NCBI GenBank assembly: GCA_050480245.1
Contig: JBCNEQ010000008.1
Reading direction: 5' to 3' (one strand)
From: Anoxybacillus sp050480245
GTDB taxonomy: Bacteria; Bacillota; Bacilli; Bacillales; Anoxybacillaceae
Length of the DNA stretch: 41,992 nt
Shown here one piece after another: positions 1 through 7,877 of the stretch (its first letter is position 1; every line of letters begins with the position of its first letter). The notes below the pieces were generated by a model. That model was not told where the DNA came from. It made no database searches and saw nothing but the letters and a program-made list of their open reading frames with translations. The position numbers were made by a program, and so were the translations under genes.

Positions 1-625
1 TTGCCGCGTTTTCATTATTCGACGGTGGCAAACAAGGCGAAGGAGATTCCATATGAAATCATGAAGCTTACGGGAGAAGTATTCATAATTTTGGATAATC
101 AACAGCCGTGTAGAATTAACTATTAAAAAATATACAAATAAGATTGACATACTAATTAACAATGCGGGAATTCCAGGGGTTGAGTACCAAATAGACAAGG
201 TAAATACCAGTGAGGTATATGATTTATTCAATATTCACTGCTTAGGTATTATACGAACCGTTCAAGCTACTCTTCCTTTTCTTTTTAATTCCTCAAATCC
301 AAGAATAATCAATGTTTCTTCCAGGCTCAGTTCTTTATCAAAGATGGCTTCTGGCGAGTTTAAGGATAGACACTTTTCTTACTCATATCGAATAGCAAAA
401 GCTGCTCAAAATATGCTGTCAATATGTTTACACAATGAACTAAATAGTAAAGGCATTCATGTAAGTGTGATTCATCCAGGTCGATTAAAAACGGATTCTG
501 GTTCATCAGATGCAGATATGGAAGCATTTGAAGCAGCTGAGTTAATTTTTAGGTGGATACAGACATTAAATAAAGAAAATTCTTGTCAATATGTCCAACC
601 ATTTTTTAAGGAATTAAAATGGTGA
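1..625 (+). pseudogene. Decayed short-chain dehydrogenase/reductase (SDR)
   Basis: From about position 89 one frame reads a recognisable SDR: the NNAG motif (ILINNAG, about 149-169), an INVSS strand, and the catalytic YxxxK (YRIAK, about 386-400), ending at the TGA at 623-625. In that frame a stop at 86-88 precedes it. Another frame from position 1 reads ANK...YEIMK...FIILD, which fits a degraded TGANKGIGYEI cofactor loop joined to the body by a frameshift near position 95. The Rossmann glycine motif is therefore lost. SDRs are NAD(P)-dependent cytoplasmic oxidoreductases; the substrate cannot be told. The gene may also begin left of the window. Confidence 0.7.
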
Positions 626-647
626 TATTCACCAAAAGATTAATAGG

Positions 648-684
648 AGCATTACTTCAAAAAGCAGGAAGTAATGCTTTTTTT
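648..684 (+). terminator. Rho-independent terminator after the SDR pseudogene
   Basis: An 11-bp perfect stem (AGCATTACTTC, 648-658, with GAAGTAATGCT, 668-678) encloses a 9-nt loop and is followed by a run of T to 684. It separates the SDR relic from the phzF-like gene. It also shows that the longer open frame starting at 619, which crosses this hairpin, does not mark the true start of the next gene. Confidence 0.8.
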
Positions 685-765
685 GTTGAAGTAAAGGACA
701 GCATTAAGAGAGACTATCAAGCAGAAAAACTTGAAATGATTAATCTTATTCTGGAGGTAATGAAA

Positions 766-1659
766 ATGAGTAAAGTCAAAGTTTATCATTACGATGCATT
801 CAGTAATGAGCCAAATATGGGGAATCCAGCAGGTGTAGTTTTAGATGGAGACCAACTCACTGAAAAGGAAATGCAAGAAATAGCGTTAAAAGTAGGCTTT
901 AATGAAACAGCTTTCTCTCTTAAATCTGATAAAGCGGACGTTAGAATTCGTTATTTTACACCTGGACATGAAATGAATCTATGTGGTCATGCAACAATGG
1001 CTGCTATTTATGCATTAAAAACAAAAGAATTACTAAAAGAAAAGAGTGATTTAACAATAGAAACCAAAGCAGGAGTTCTGCCAATAAGAATAAATCGAAA
1101 TTCACAAAACGAAATAGACATAACGATGAAACAAGCATCTCCACAATTTAAAGAATTTAATGGTTCAGTTGAAGATTTAGCCTTTTCCATAGGGCTGAAA
1201 AAAGACGATATAGAACCGAACTTACCGATTTTATACGGAAGTACAGGTACTTGGACTTTATTAATTCCAATAAAAACCCTAAGTGCTTTCAAAAGAATGA
1301 AACCCAATAATAAGCTCTTCCCAAGTATATTGAAAGAAATGCCAATGGCTTCTGTCCACCCTTTTTGTTTAGAAACTTATGATTCAAATGCACATATGCA
1401 TGCTCGACATTTTTCTTCGCCTTTCTCTGGCACGATTGAAGACCCAGTAACAGGAACTGCTTCTGGGGTAATGGGCGCATATTATGCAAAATATATCGCA
1501 GATAATAACGTATTAAACCTAAACCTTTTAATTGAACAAGGTCAGGAAATTGGAAGAGATGGAAGAGTAGAAGTAAATGTGATGAAAAGTGAGGATTCAT
1601 ATGAAGTAGAAATTACAGGTAAAGCTGTTTTTGTAAAAGAGATTGAGGTTTTTATTTAA
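766..1659 (+). CDS. PhzF family isomerase/epimerase-like protein
   Basis: A 297-residue protein of the PhzF/YddE fold (diaminopimelate-epimerase-like, two similar halves), the usual family length. Visible family marks are GNPAG at residues 19-23, the catalytic-type glutamate in GFNETAF (Glu47), LCGHAT near residue 72, and EDPVTGTASG in the C-terminal half. The start at 766 is chosen because GGAGG (753-757) lies 8 nt upstream; the in-frame ATG at 760 is too close to it, and the frame open from 619 runs through a terminator. Family members isomerise small metabolites, but the substrate is unknown for most, including this one. No operon partner is seen. Confidence 0.85.
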   Translation: MSKVKVYHYDAFSNEPNMGNPAGVVLDGDQLTEKEMQEIALKVGFNETAFSLKSDKADVRIRYFTPGHEMNLCGHATMAAIYALKTKELLKEKSDLTIETKAGVLPIRINRNSQNEIDITMKQASPQFKEFNGSVEDLAFSIGLKKDDIEPNLPILYGSTGTWTLLIPIKTLSAFKRMKPNNKLFPSILKEMPMASVHPFCLETYDSNAHMHARHFSSPFSGTIEDPVTGTASGVMGAYYAKYIADNNVLNLNLLIEQGQEIGRDGRVEVNVMKSEDSYEVEITGKAVFVKEIEVFI

Positions 1660-1902
1660 TTAACAAAGTTTCCTGTTTTACTATCTACTATCCTGAAAAT
1701 TTCTGAATCCAAAAAGGCAACACTCCCATACGAACTCGAAGTATCAGTTTGTAATCGACCTCTGACTTTAGCTATAAGAGCAGTATAGACATAATATATT
1801 TCACATTTTCATTCTTCTGATGGTGATGCATAGATGCGGTATGGTTGTCTCCCATGGAAGAATGAATTAACTTCCATCATCTGTGGTGAAACTTGTCTGA
1901 TG
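1660..1902. other. Non-coding stretch between phzF-like gene and IS3 element
   Basis: AT-rich sequence with no supported gene. An imperfect inverted pair lies around 1822-1885 (the CATTCTTCTGATGG region with CCATCATCTG). It may contain the left end or lost N-terminal region of the TnpB element interrupted by the IS3 insertion, but no coding match could be made. Confidence 0.3.
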
Positions 1903-1964
1903 TTAGACTAAAAAGTAGACACAGATTATTATAGTAATAATAGACTAAAAAATGAGGTGTCTAC

Positions 1965-2255
1965 ATGACAAAAAAACAAAGGCGATACGAAGAAGACTTT
2001 AAGCGTCAAACTGTTCGTTATATTTTGGAGGAAGCGAAATCCGTTGCACAAGTGGCTCGGGAGCTCAAAATTAATGAAAATACGCTTCACGGTTGGGTGA
2101 AAAAGTATAAGCAAGAACCAGAAATATCAGAAACCCAAACTTTTCGAACTGAAGACCACGAAGTTCGTGAACTGAAGAAACGTATTCGGGATCTAGAGGA
2201 GGAAAACTCCATCTTAAAAAAGGCGATGCACTTCTTCGCGAAAGACCATCGGTAA
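1965..2255 (+). CDS. IS3-family transposase OrfA
   Basis: A 96-residue protein: an N-terminal helix-turn-helix (about residues 10-50, with VAQVARELKINENTLHGWVK) that binds the IS ends, followed by a leucine-zipper-like coiled coil (about 60-90, RELKKRIRDLEEENSILKKA), as in IS150-type OrfA. A slippery heptamer A AAA AAG at 2216-2222 lies in the correct phase for a -1 shift. After the shift the frame continues without a stop into OrfB, so a fused OrfAB transposase is expected as in other IS3 elements. Confidence 0.9.
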   Translation: MTKKQRRYEEDFKRQTVRYILEEAKSVAQVARELKINENTLHGWVKKYKQEPEISETQTFRTEDHEVRELKKRIRDLEEENSILKKAMHFFAKDHR

Positions 2256-2293
2256 AATATTCATTTATCCATGAACATCGCTTCGATTACCGA

Positions 2294-3121
2294 TTGGAGA
2301 AGATGTGCGAAGTTTTGAAAGTTTCTCGAAGCGGTTATTATAAGTGGCGTGATCGTCCCAAAAGTGCTAGACAAGAGCGCCGAGAAGAATTGACGCAGGA
2401 AGTGCGTCGTGTGTATATCGAATCCCGCCAATTGTATGGGAGTCCAAAGGTTACCAAAAAGCTCAATCATGAAGGAATTAAGGTTTCACAGAAGACGGTC
2501 TCCCGCATAATGAAAGAAAAGGGAATGAAGTCTCGTACCGTGAAAAAGCATAAAGCAACCACTAACTCGAAACATAACCATCCGGTTCATGAAAATGTCT
2601 TAAACCAAAATTTTACTGTTACAAAGCCAAATGAGGTGTGGGTAGCTGATATCACATACGTTCCAACGGATGAGGGTTGGCTTTATCTAGCTAGTGTTAT
2701 GGATTTGTATTCAAGGAAAATAGTCGGCTGGCATATAGATTGTTTAATGAAAAAGGAGCTAGTGTTGAGCGCTTTAAAGCAAGCATATCAGCGTCAACAA
2801 CCACAAGGATCTATCCTCCATCACTCTGATCGAGGGAGTCAATATGCTTCAAATGACTATCAAGCTAAGCTAATTGAATACGGTATGAAATGTAGCATGA
2901 GCCGCAAAGGAAACTGTTATGACAACGCTTGTATCGAATCATTTCATGGGATCATAAAAAAAGAACTAATTTATCAGACTCGTTATAAAACAAGGGAAGA
3001 AGCAAAAAAGAGCATATTCGAGTATATAGAAATATTTTACAATAATAAACGTATTCACTCCGCAACAGGGTATTTTTCACCTTCTGAATACGAACGTATG
3101 TACTATAAAAAGGGAGCTTAA
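2294..3121 (+). CDS. IS3-family transposase OrfB (DDE integrase)
   Basis: A 275-residue catalytic subunit with an HTH_21-like segment (YGSPKVTKKLNHEG region) followed by an rve integrase core. The DDE residues are visible in VADITYV, HHSDRGSQY and ACIESFHG. The TTG at 2294 is only the first start codon in the frame. The frame is open upstream from the slippery site at 2216-2222 and encodes the normal OrfB N-terminus, so the product is most likely made as an OrfAB fusion by -1 frameshifting. No inactivating mutation is seen. Confidence 0.9.
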   Translation: MEKMCEVLKVSRSGYYKWRDRPKSARQERREELTQEVRRVYIESRQLYGSPKVTKKLNHEGIKVSQKTVSRIMKEKGMKSRTVKKHKATTNSKHNHPVHENVLNQNFTVTKPNEVWVADITYVPTDEGWLYLASVMDLYSRKIVGWHIDCLMKKELVLSALKQAYQRQQPQGSILHHSDRGSQYASNDYQAKLIEYGMKCSMSRKGNCYDNACIESFHGIIKKELIYQTRYKTREEAKKSIFEYIEIFYNNKRIHSATGYFSPSEYERMYYKKGA

Positions 3122-3269
3122 TGAACATATTAATAGAAAAATGAGACCCGAAAATTTACCTTTTAAAAATAATTAGGACAGCGTCGTAATTGTTTTTAAA
3201 AGGTCACCAAGCGATAGCGCGGTAGTTGCTAAAAATTTATAAATTTTTGTGTCTACTTTATTGACCTAA

Positions 3270-4061
3270 TATCAAGGCGATGTTGGTATCGACATAGGAA
3301 CACAAACCGTCGCTATTTGCTCGATGAATAATGTCAAGTTGCTTATTCTTGCGCCGAGCATCGAAAACATAGAAAAGCAAAAGCGAGTTCTTCAACGAAA
3401 ATTGGATCGTCAAAGACGGGCGAATAATTCGCACAAATACAATGAAGATGGGACAATAAAAAAAGACAACAAGGAAAAATGGGTTTGGAGTAAAAATTAT
3501 CTCAAAACGAAAAATCAGTTAGCAGAATTACAAAGAAAAATGGCAGATAAACGGAAACAAGATCATCAACGGCTTGCCAATTGGATCATCGCATTAGGTC
3601 ATCATATCCAAGTAGAAAAAATGAATTTCAGAGCACTTCAAGCAAAGGCAAAAGAAACAAAAGTCGATGCCAACGGAAAATACAAAAAGAAAAAACGATT
3701 TGGGAAAAGTATTGCGAATCGTGCACCAAGTTTGTTTTTAAACATACTGAATCAAAAACTGCAATATGAAGGCTATTCCCTTCAATACATCGACACATTT
3801 CGCGTCAAGGCAAGTCAATACGACCACCAAAACGATGAGTACAACAAGAAAACACTTTCCCAACGATGGCACGAAGTAGACGGATGCAGAGTGCAACGAG
3901 ATTTATACAGCGCATTTTTAATCATGAATGTGAAAGACAATCGAAAAGAAATAGATAGACAAAAATGTTTAGAGAGATGGGATCAATTTATTCGACTGCA
4001 TGATGAAGAAATCAAACGACTTCATCTTCATCCATGTGTCGTAAGTAGTATGGGAATTTAA
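3270..4061 (+). pseudogene. TnpB (IS200/IS605 OrfB) RNA-guided nuclease, N-terminus removed
   Basis: From 3270 the frame reads GDVGIDIGTQTVA, the RuvC-I motif with its Asp. A lysine-rich bridge-like segment, VEKMNF (RuvC-II Glu) and VQRDLYSAFLIMNV (RuvC-III Asp) follow. This C-terminal part resembles the TnpB variants common in Geobacillus-like genomes, which lack a clear CxxC zinc finger here. The N-terminal wedge/REC portion is missing because the IS3 element lies directly upstream. A 245-residue product from the ATG at 3324 would lack the RuvC-I Asp, so no functional nuclease is expected. TnpB cuts DNA using a guide RNA made from the transposon right end. Confidence 0.75.
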
Positions 4062-4221
4062 ATGATAAAAAGCGTCTTGAATCGGGCGCACAGGGCGATA
4101 AGCACCAGTAAGGTGTTTGCCCATGAAAGTCTTGTGGAACAAGGGTGAGTTCTACACGCAGGTGTACGAGAAACCCTTTTGTACACAAGAACCCCGTGGC
4201 TTTAGCCATCGGGAGGTTCAG
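4062..4221 (+). ncRNA. Probable TnpB omega RNA (right-end RNA) scaffold
   Basis: The 160 nt directly after the tnpB stop are structured and end in the pattern seen at TnpB right ends: a hairpin CCCCGTGGCTTTAGCCATCGGGG-like (about 4193-4213, imperfect) followed by AGGTTCAG. Known omega RNAs overlap the tnpB 3' end, carry the scaffold in the right end and take their guide from flanking DNA. By that rule the guide would start near 4221 (TATCAAAGGACC...). The exact 5' end is not determined. The partner tnpB here is truncated, so any RNA would have to act with a TnpB encoded elsewhere. Confidence 0.55.
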
Positions 4222-4886
4222 TATCAAAGGACCTTGGTGCGGTAGGAGGACTTCTGTTTGAAATTGGAACGGGAAGATTAGTCATTAGTGAAAACTATGA
4301 AATCACATTAGAAAATATGGAAAAGCAAACAAAAGCAAAAATGAAACGTCATTCTGAAGTAATAAATGATGCTATCGAGGAAAATGATCATTCGGAAATG
4401 CAATATCATTTAGCAAGATTAGGAAAAGTACTTGGTTATAATGTATGGATTGCTCAAAATGATCATAAGAGAGAGTGGAATAATCAAAAGTTAGGGGAAT
4501 TTTCCTTAAAACGCTTAAATCTGCCAAATATCTCTCAATCAGTGAAGGAAACCGTTGCTTTGATTGATGTTATTTGGTTGGATAAAGAAGAAAGAATTGT
4601 TGGTGCATTTGAGGTTGAAAAAAGTACATCTATCTATTCTGGGATTTTAAGGCTCTATGACTTGGCTTTAACTATGCATGAAAACCAGACTAAGTTTTAT
4701 TTAGTTGCTCCAGATAAACGCGAAAAAGAAATTAAAGCACAACTTTTAAGGCCTTCCATTCGACATTCGAATGCTTGTCAAATTTCTTACATTTTATTTT
4801 CTGAACTCCGATGTGATTGTGATGCGATGAGCAAATTTGGGACTGACATAGGTGTTTTAGACAAAATTTCAAGAAATGTTGGATAA
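4221..4886 (+). pseudogene. PD-(D/E)xK-type nuclease-like gene, 5' truncated
   Basis: The frame is open from the TnpB-element right boundary (about 4221) to the stop at 4884-4886. It includes about 25 residues upstream of the first ATG (4317) that look like normal protein (VGGLLFEIGTGRLVISENYE). The core ALIDVIWL...AFEVEKSTSIYSG fits a PD-(D/E)xK active site (Asp in DVIW, then E-x-E-K), as in restriction-type endonucleases and related ATPase-linked proteins. The N-terminal part appears to have been lost when the transposon inserted. A 189-residue product from 4317 could still be translated, but there is no convincing ribosome site. The exact family is not recognised. Confidence 0.6.
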
Positions 4887-4965
4887 GTATCTAAACGTTT
4901 TACTTGGCTGAAACGAAAAATTGGAAAATAACCATGATAAAAAAGTACTCCATGAATAGGGGAAA

Positions 4966-5021
4966 GGAACTGATAGAAACTAATCGTGAACCGATGAATT
5001 TCTTATCAGTTCCTCTTAATT
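4966..5021 (+). terminator. Inverted repeat, likely terminator before the two-component operon
   Basis: A perfect 10-bp inverted repeat (GGAACTGATA at 4966-4975, TATCAGTTCC at 5004-5013), extended by flanking GAAA/TTTC, is followed by a T-rich stretch. It lies between the truncated nuclease gene and the kinase promoter. The loop is long (28 nt), so the terminator role is probable rather than certain. Confidence 0.5.
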
Positions 5022-5059
5022 TATAAGGATTCGAAAATGATAAAAATACAGCTAATTTT

Positions 5060-5094
5060 TTCTGCACATTTTCTCCACATTTGTTGGTTATTAT
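5060..5094 (+). promoter_or_regulatory. Tandem 11-bp repeat operator and -10, kinase/regulator operon (site A)
   Basis: TTCTGCACATT (5060-5070) is directly repeated as TTCTCCACATT (5071-5081) with one mismatch. Seven bp later comes a -10-like TATTAT (5089-5094). There is no recognisable -35, as expected for an activator-dependent promoter where an OmpR/PhoB-type regulator occupies that position. The predicted transcription start near 5101 leaves a leader of about 29 nt to the GTG at 5130. The regulator encoded in this operon is the natural candidate binder, which would imply autoregulation. Confidence 0.7.
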
Positions 5095-5129
5095 ATGGAG
5101 GGGAATAAGCTGATAAGGAAGGGACAAAA

Positions 5130-6503
5130 GTGCGAAAAATTTCATTTAAATTAGGACTATTATTTTTTGTATTCGTATTAGGAATAGAGACGGTTTTATT
5201 TGCGTCATTATATGTTACTCTGGTGAATTCTAGAATTAATGAGGAATTTGAGCAGCTGTTGGCAAGAGGGAATAATCATCGCGATGTGTTAGAAAAAAAT
5301 TATAACCCTTCTACGTTAGAACATGTCACCATGATGGAGTCTGAAGCAGAGACAGATGTCGTTATTACAAATGAAAACGGGAAGATATTGTATTTTTCAG
5401 ATCATATTTTACCATTTGCTAAAAGAATCATAAAAAAAGCAAATAATAAAAACATTCCCCATAGTGGAATGATTGTTCAAAAAGATTGGCAAAAAGAGGC
5501 GCATATTTCGACAGTAAGCCCGATTCGGATTGACGGCAAGATCAAAGGGTATGTCTATATGTTTCAAAATACGGCTTCCATTCAAAACATGATTTATAAG
5601 TTAAAACATCATTTCCTTATGGTTGGAATTCTTTCCGTATTTTTAACGATTATTACGATTGCTTTCTTATCAAGAGTTATTACTATTCCTCTCATTCGCA
5701 TGAAGCAGGCGACCGAAAAATTGAGTAAAGGGGATTTTTCTGTTCGTCTGCAAGTAAAAGGGGAGGACGAATTGGCGGAATTAGGGAAAGCCATTCAAAC
5801 ATTGGCGAGGGATTTAGAATACTTAAAAAAAGAAAGAAACGAATTTCTCGCCAGCATTTCTCATGAACTTCGCACCCCTCTCACTTATGTAAAAGGATAT
5901 GCGGATATAGCTAGGAGACCCAACATGGGAGAAGAGGAGAGAAACCAATATTTGTCCATTATCTACGAAGAAGCAGAGCATATGCAAAAGATGGTGAAGG
6001 ATCTTTTTGAATTAGCGAAGATGGATCAACATTCCTTTCAAATCCATAAAGAACCTACAAACTTATGTTCTTTCTTAAAAAAATTGCATGATAAAATGCA
6101 TCCTGCGTTTCAAGCTAAAAAAATGTCTCTTGTATATTACTGCGATGGAAACATTACCGTCCATATAGACCAAAAACGTTTTGAGCAAGTGATGATAAAT
6201 CTGTTAGACAATGCTTTAAAATATTCAGATCAAGGCGCTACCGTCTCTATTGATGCAAGGGCGGAGAAAAACAACATTGTGATTATCGTTTCGGACGAAG
6301 GCAGAGGGATCCCTGAAGAGGATTTGCCGCATATTTTTGAACGGTTTTACCGGGTGGATAAATCAAGATCAAGAACCAGCGGCGGAACAGGACTGGGGCT
6401 GGCCATCGCCAAGGAAATTGTGGAAGCGCACGGAGGATCGATTTACGCCGCAAGTGAATATGGAAAAGGAACAAACATGATCATTACATTGCCGGAGGGA
6501 TGA
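5130..6503 (+). CDS. Sensor histidine kinase (HAMP, HisKA, HATPase_c)
   Basis: A 457-residue membrane kinase. It has TM1 at about residues 7-29, an extracytoplasmic sensor of about 125 residues, TM2 at about 157-180, HAMP, then HisKA with phosphoacceptor His245 (FLASISHELRTPLTY). The ATPase domain shows NLLDNALKYSD, DEGRGIPEEDL and GGTGLGLAIAK. The GTG start at 5130 follows an AAGGAAGGG ribosome site. The sensor has no Cys and no clear metal cluster, so the signal cannot be read from sequence. The copper genes nearby suggest copper or envelope stress, which is an inference. It precedes its regulator, the reverse of the usual order, and overlaps it by 4 bp (ATGA). Confidence 0.92.
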   Translation: MRKISFKLGLLFFVFVLGIETVLFASLYVTLVNSRINEEFEQLLARGNNHRDVLEKNYNPSTLEHVTMMESEAETDVVITNENGKILYFSDHILPFAKRIIKKANNKNIPHSGMIVQKDWQKEAHISTVSPIRIDGKIKGYVYMFQNTASIQNMIYKLKHHFLMVGILSVFLTIITIAFLSRVITIPLIRMKQATEKLSKGDFSVRLQVKGEDELAELGKAIQTLARDLEYLKKERNEFLASISHELRTPLTYVKGYADIARRPNMGEEERNQYLSIIYEEAEHMQKMVKDLFELAKMDQHSFQIHKEPTNLCSFLKKLHDKMHPAFQAKKMSLVYYCDGNITVHIDQKRFEQVMINLLDNALKYSDQGATVSIDARAEKNNIVIIVSDEGRGIPEEDLPHIFERFYRVDKSRSRTSGGTGLGLAIAKEIVEAHGGSIYAASEYGKGTNMIITLPEG

Positions 6504-7177
6504 GCATGTACATGATTTTACTGGTTGACGATGAAAAACGAATGTTAGATTTGCTTGATCTGTATCTCTCCCCGAAAGGATATCATTGCGTAAAGTGTGA
6601 GTCCGGTTTAGCAGCGATACAGTACTTAGAAAATAACAAAGTGGATTTAGTTTTGCTGGACATTATGATGCCAGAGATGGATGGTTGGGAAACGTGCAAA
6701 CGAATTAGAGAATTTTCCGATGTTCCTATTATCATGGTGACCGCAAGAGATCAAACGTTAGATATCGTCAAAGGACTCAATATTGGGGCGGATGATTACA
6801 TCGCCAAACCGTTTGACGAAGCCGAGCTCCTTGCCCGCATAGAGGCGGTGCTACGCCGCTCCGTAGGAAAGCGCTCGAAAATAGAATTTCAAGGATTAGT
6901 ATGGGATGAAGACGAACATAAAGTTCACTATCAAAACGAACCGATTTTTCTAACGCCGAAAGAGTTTGCCATATTGGGGCTGTTTTTGAAGCATCGAAAC
7001 AGAGTGTTCAGCCGAGAACAAATCATCGTGTCATTATGGGGCTATAACGCAAATACGGAAGAGCGTACCATAGACTCTCATGTCAAAAATATCAGAGAAA
7101 AGCTTAGACAAGTTGGTTTTCCGATCGATCAATTTCTGCAAACCGTTTGGGGGGTAGGATATAAATGGGAGGCATAA
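6500..7177 (+). CDS. OmpR/PhoB-family response regulator
   Basis: A 225-residue regulator. The receiver domain (about residues 4-118) has the acidic pocket in VDDEKRM, phosphoacceptor Asp54 (LLDIMMPEMDG), the Thr in MVTARD and the Lys in YIAKPF. A C-terminal winged-helix domain of the Trans_reg_C type (about 130-223) contains LTPKEFAILGLF and a recognition segment around RTIDSHVKNIREKL. The start overlaps the kinase stop (ATGA), indicating translational coupling; an ATG at 6506 is possible. Family members bind direct repeats about 11 bp apart, which is the spacing of the shared repeats found upstream of seven transcription units here. Confidence 0.93.
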   Translation: MSMYMILLVDDEKRMLDLLDLYLSPKGYHCVKCESGLAAIQYLENNKVDLVLLDIMMPEMDGWETCKRIREFSDVPIIMVTARDQTLDIVKGLNIGADDYIAKPFDEAELLARIEAVLRRSVGKRSKIEFQGLVWDEDEHKVHYQNEPIFLTPKEFAILGLFLKHRNRVFSREQIIVSLWGYNANTEERTIDSHVKNIREKLRQVGFPIDQFLQTVWGVGYKWEA

Positions 7178-7189
7178 GATAAGAAGAGG

Positions 7190-7744
7190 ATGAAAGAACA
7201 AATCATTACACTGCTTAACACCTATGAAAATGCTGCTTATCTTATCAGCATTGTGATAAATATTATAATTAGTATTTTAGGACTTGTACCAAGCGTTTTT
7301 CTCACGGCCGCCAATTTGGCCGTGTTCGGGTTTTGGAAAGGCACCTTTTTATCTTTTGCAGGGGAAGCAATCGGAGCCATTATCTCCTTTCTTTTATATC
7401 GTAAAGGATTCAGGAAGCTTTCTGAATCCAAGTTATTTGCTCACCCGAAAGTCAGACGTTTGCTTGAAGCAAAAGGTTTAGAAGCCTTTTTTCTTGTTCT
7501 GTCTTTGCGGCTTCTTCCTTTTGTTCCGTCAGGAGTAGTGACTTTTGTTGCGGCGGTAGGAAAAACGTCCTTACTGGTCTTTATCATTGCCAGCTCGCTT
7601 GGCAAGATACCAGCATTATTATTAGAAGCTTATTCCGTTTACCAATTGATGAATTGGACATGGCAAGGGAAAGTGATATCGACATTTTTGTCTATTTTTT
7701 TACTCCTATTTACTTGGAAGAAAATCAATCGAAAAAAGGCTTAA
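7190..7744 (+). CDS. TVP38/TMEM64 (VTT/DedA-like) membrane protein
   Basis: A 184-residue integral membrane protein with about five hydrophobic segments. The VTT-type core contains LFLVLSLRLLPFVPSG (about residues 98-115), the arginine- and proline-bearing re-entrant loop typical of DedA/TVP38 proteins. Such proteins are linked to lipid transport and membrane-potential tolerance; the precise substrate is unknown. It starts 12 nt after the regulator stop with a weak ribosome site, so it is very probably the third gene of the two-component operon and expressed from site A. Confidence 0.85.
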   Translation: MKEQIITLLNTYENAAYLISIVINIIISILGLVPSVFLTAANLAVFGFWKGTFLSFAGEAIGAIISFLLYRKGFRKLSESKLFAHPKVRRLLEAKGLEAFFLVLSLRLLPFVPSGVVTFVAAVGKTSLLVFIIASSLGKIPALLLEAYSVYQLMNWTWQGKVISTFLSIFLLLFTWKKINRKKA

Positions 7745-7802
7745 ACTAATAAAATTGAAAGGGATTTATGAAGAGTAACAAAATATCATATTCAAAGAAA
7801 CA

Positions 7803-7837
7803 AACTCCATAAATTCTGCAAATTTTTCTGCTATAAA
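7803..7837 (+). promoter_or_regulatory. Tandem repeat operator and -10, BNR lipoprotein (site B)
   Basis: AACTCCATAAA (7803-7813) and TTCTGCAAATT (7814-7824) are tandem 11-mers. Seven bp later TATAAA (7832-7837) serves as -10. A further TTCTGC at 7826-7831 extends the motif. The predicted leader is about 34 nt to the ATG at 7878. The geometry is identical to site A. Confidence 0.68.
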
Positions 7838-7877
7838 ATTACTATGTTTACTCAATACACAAAAAGGAGTATCAGCA

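Larger units (their letters stand above)
1903..3269 (+). mobile_element. IS3-family (IS150-type) insertion sequence
   Basis: Two overlapping transposase frames lie between imperfect terminal inverted repeats. The left end reads TTAGACTAAAAAGTAGACAC (from 1903); the right end, read on the minus strand, begins TTAGGTCAATAAAGTAGACA (from 3269). The shared AAGTAGACACA is clear. Exact boundaries are uncertain by a few bases and no target duplication is obvious. The element sits inside a TnpB reading frame, which resumes immediately to its right with the RuvC-I region. Both frames and the slippery site look undamaged, so it may still be active. Confidence 0.85.

Noticed and set aside
619..765. N-terminal extension of the phzF-like protein from 619
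   Set aside because: It runs through a strong terminator and encodes no family sequence; the family domain and ribosome site start at 766.
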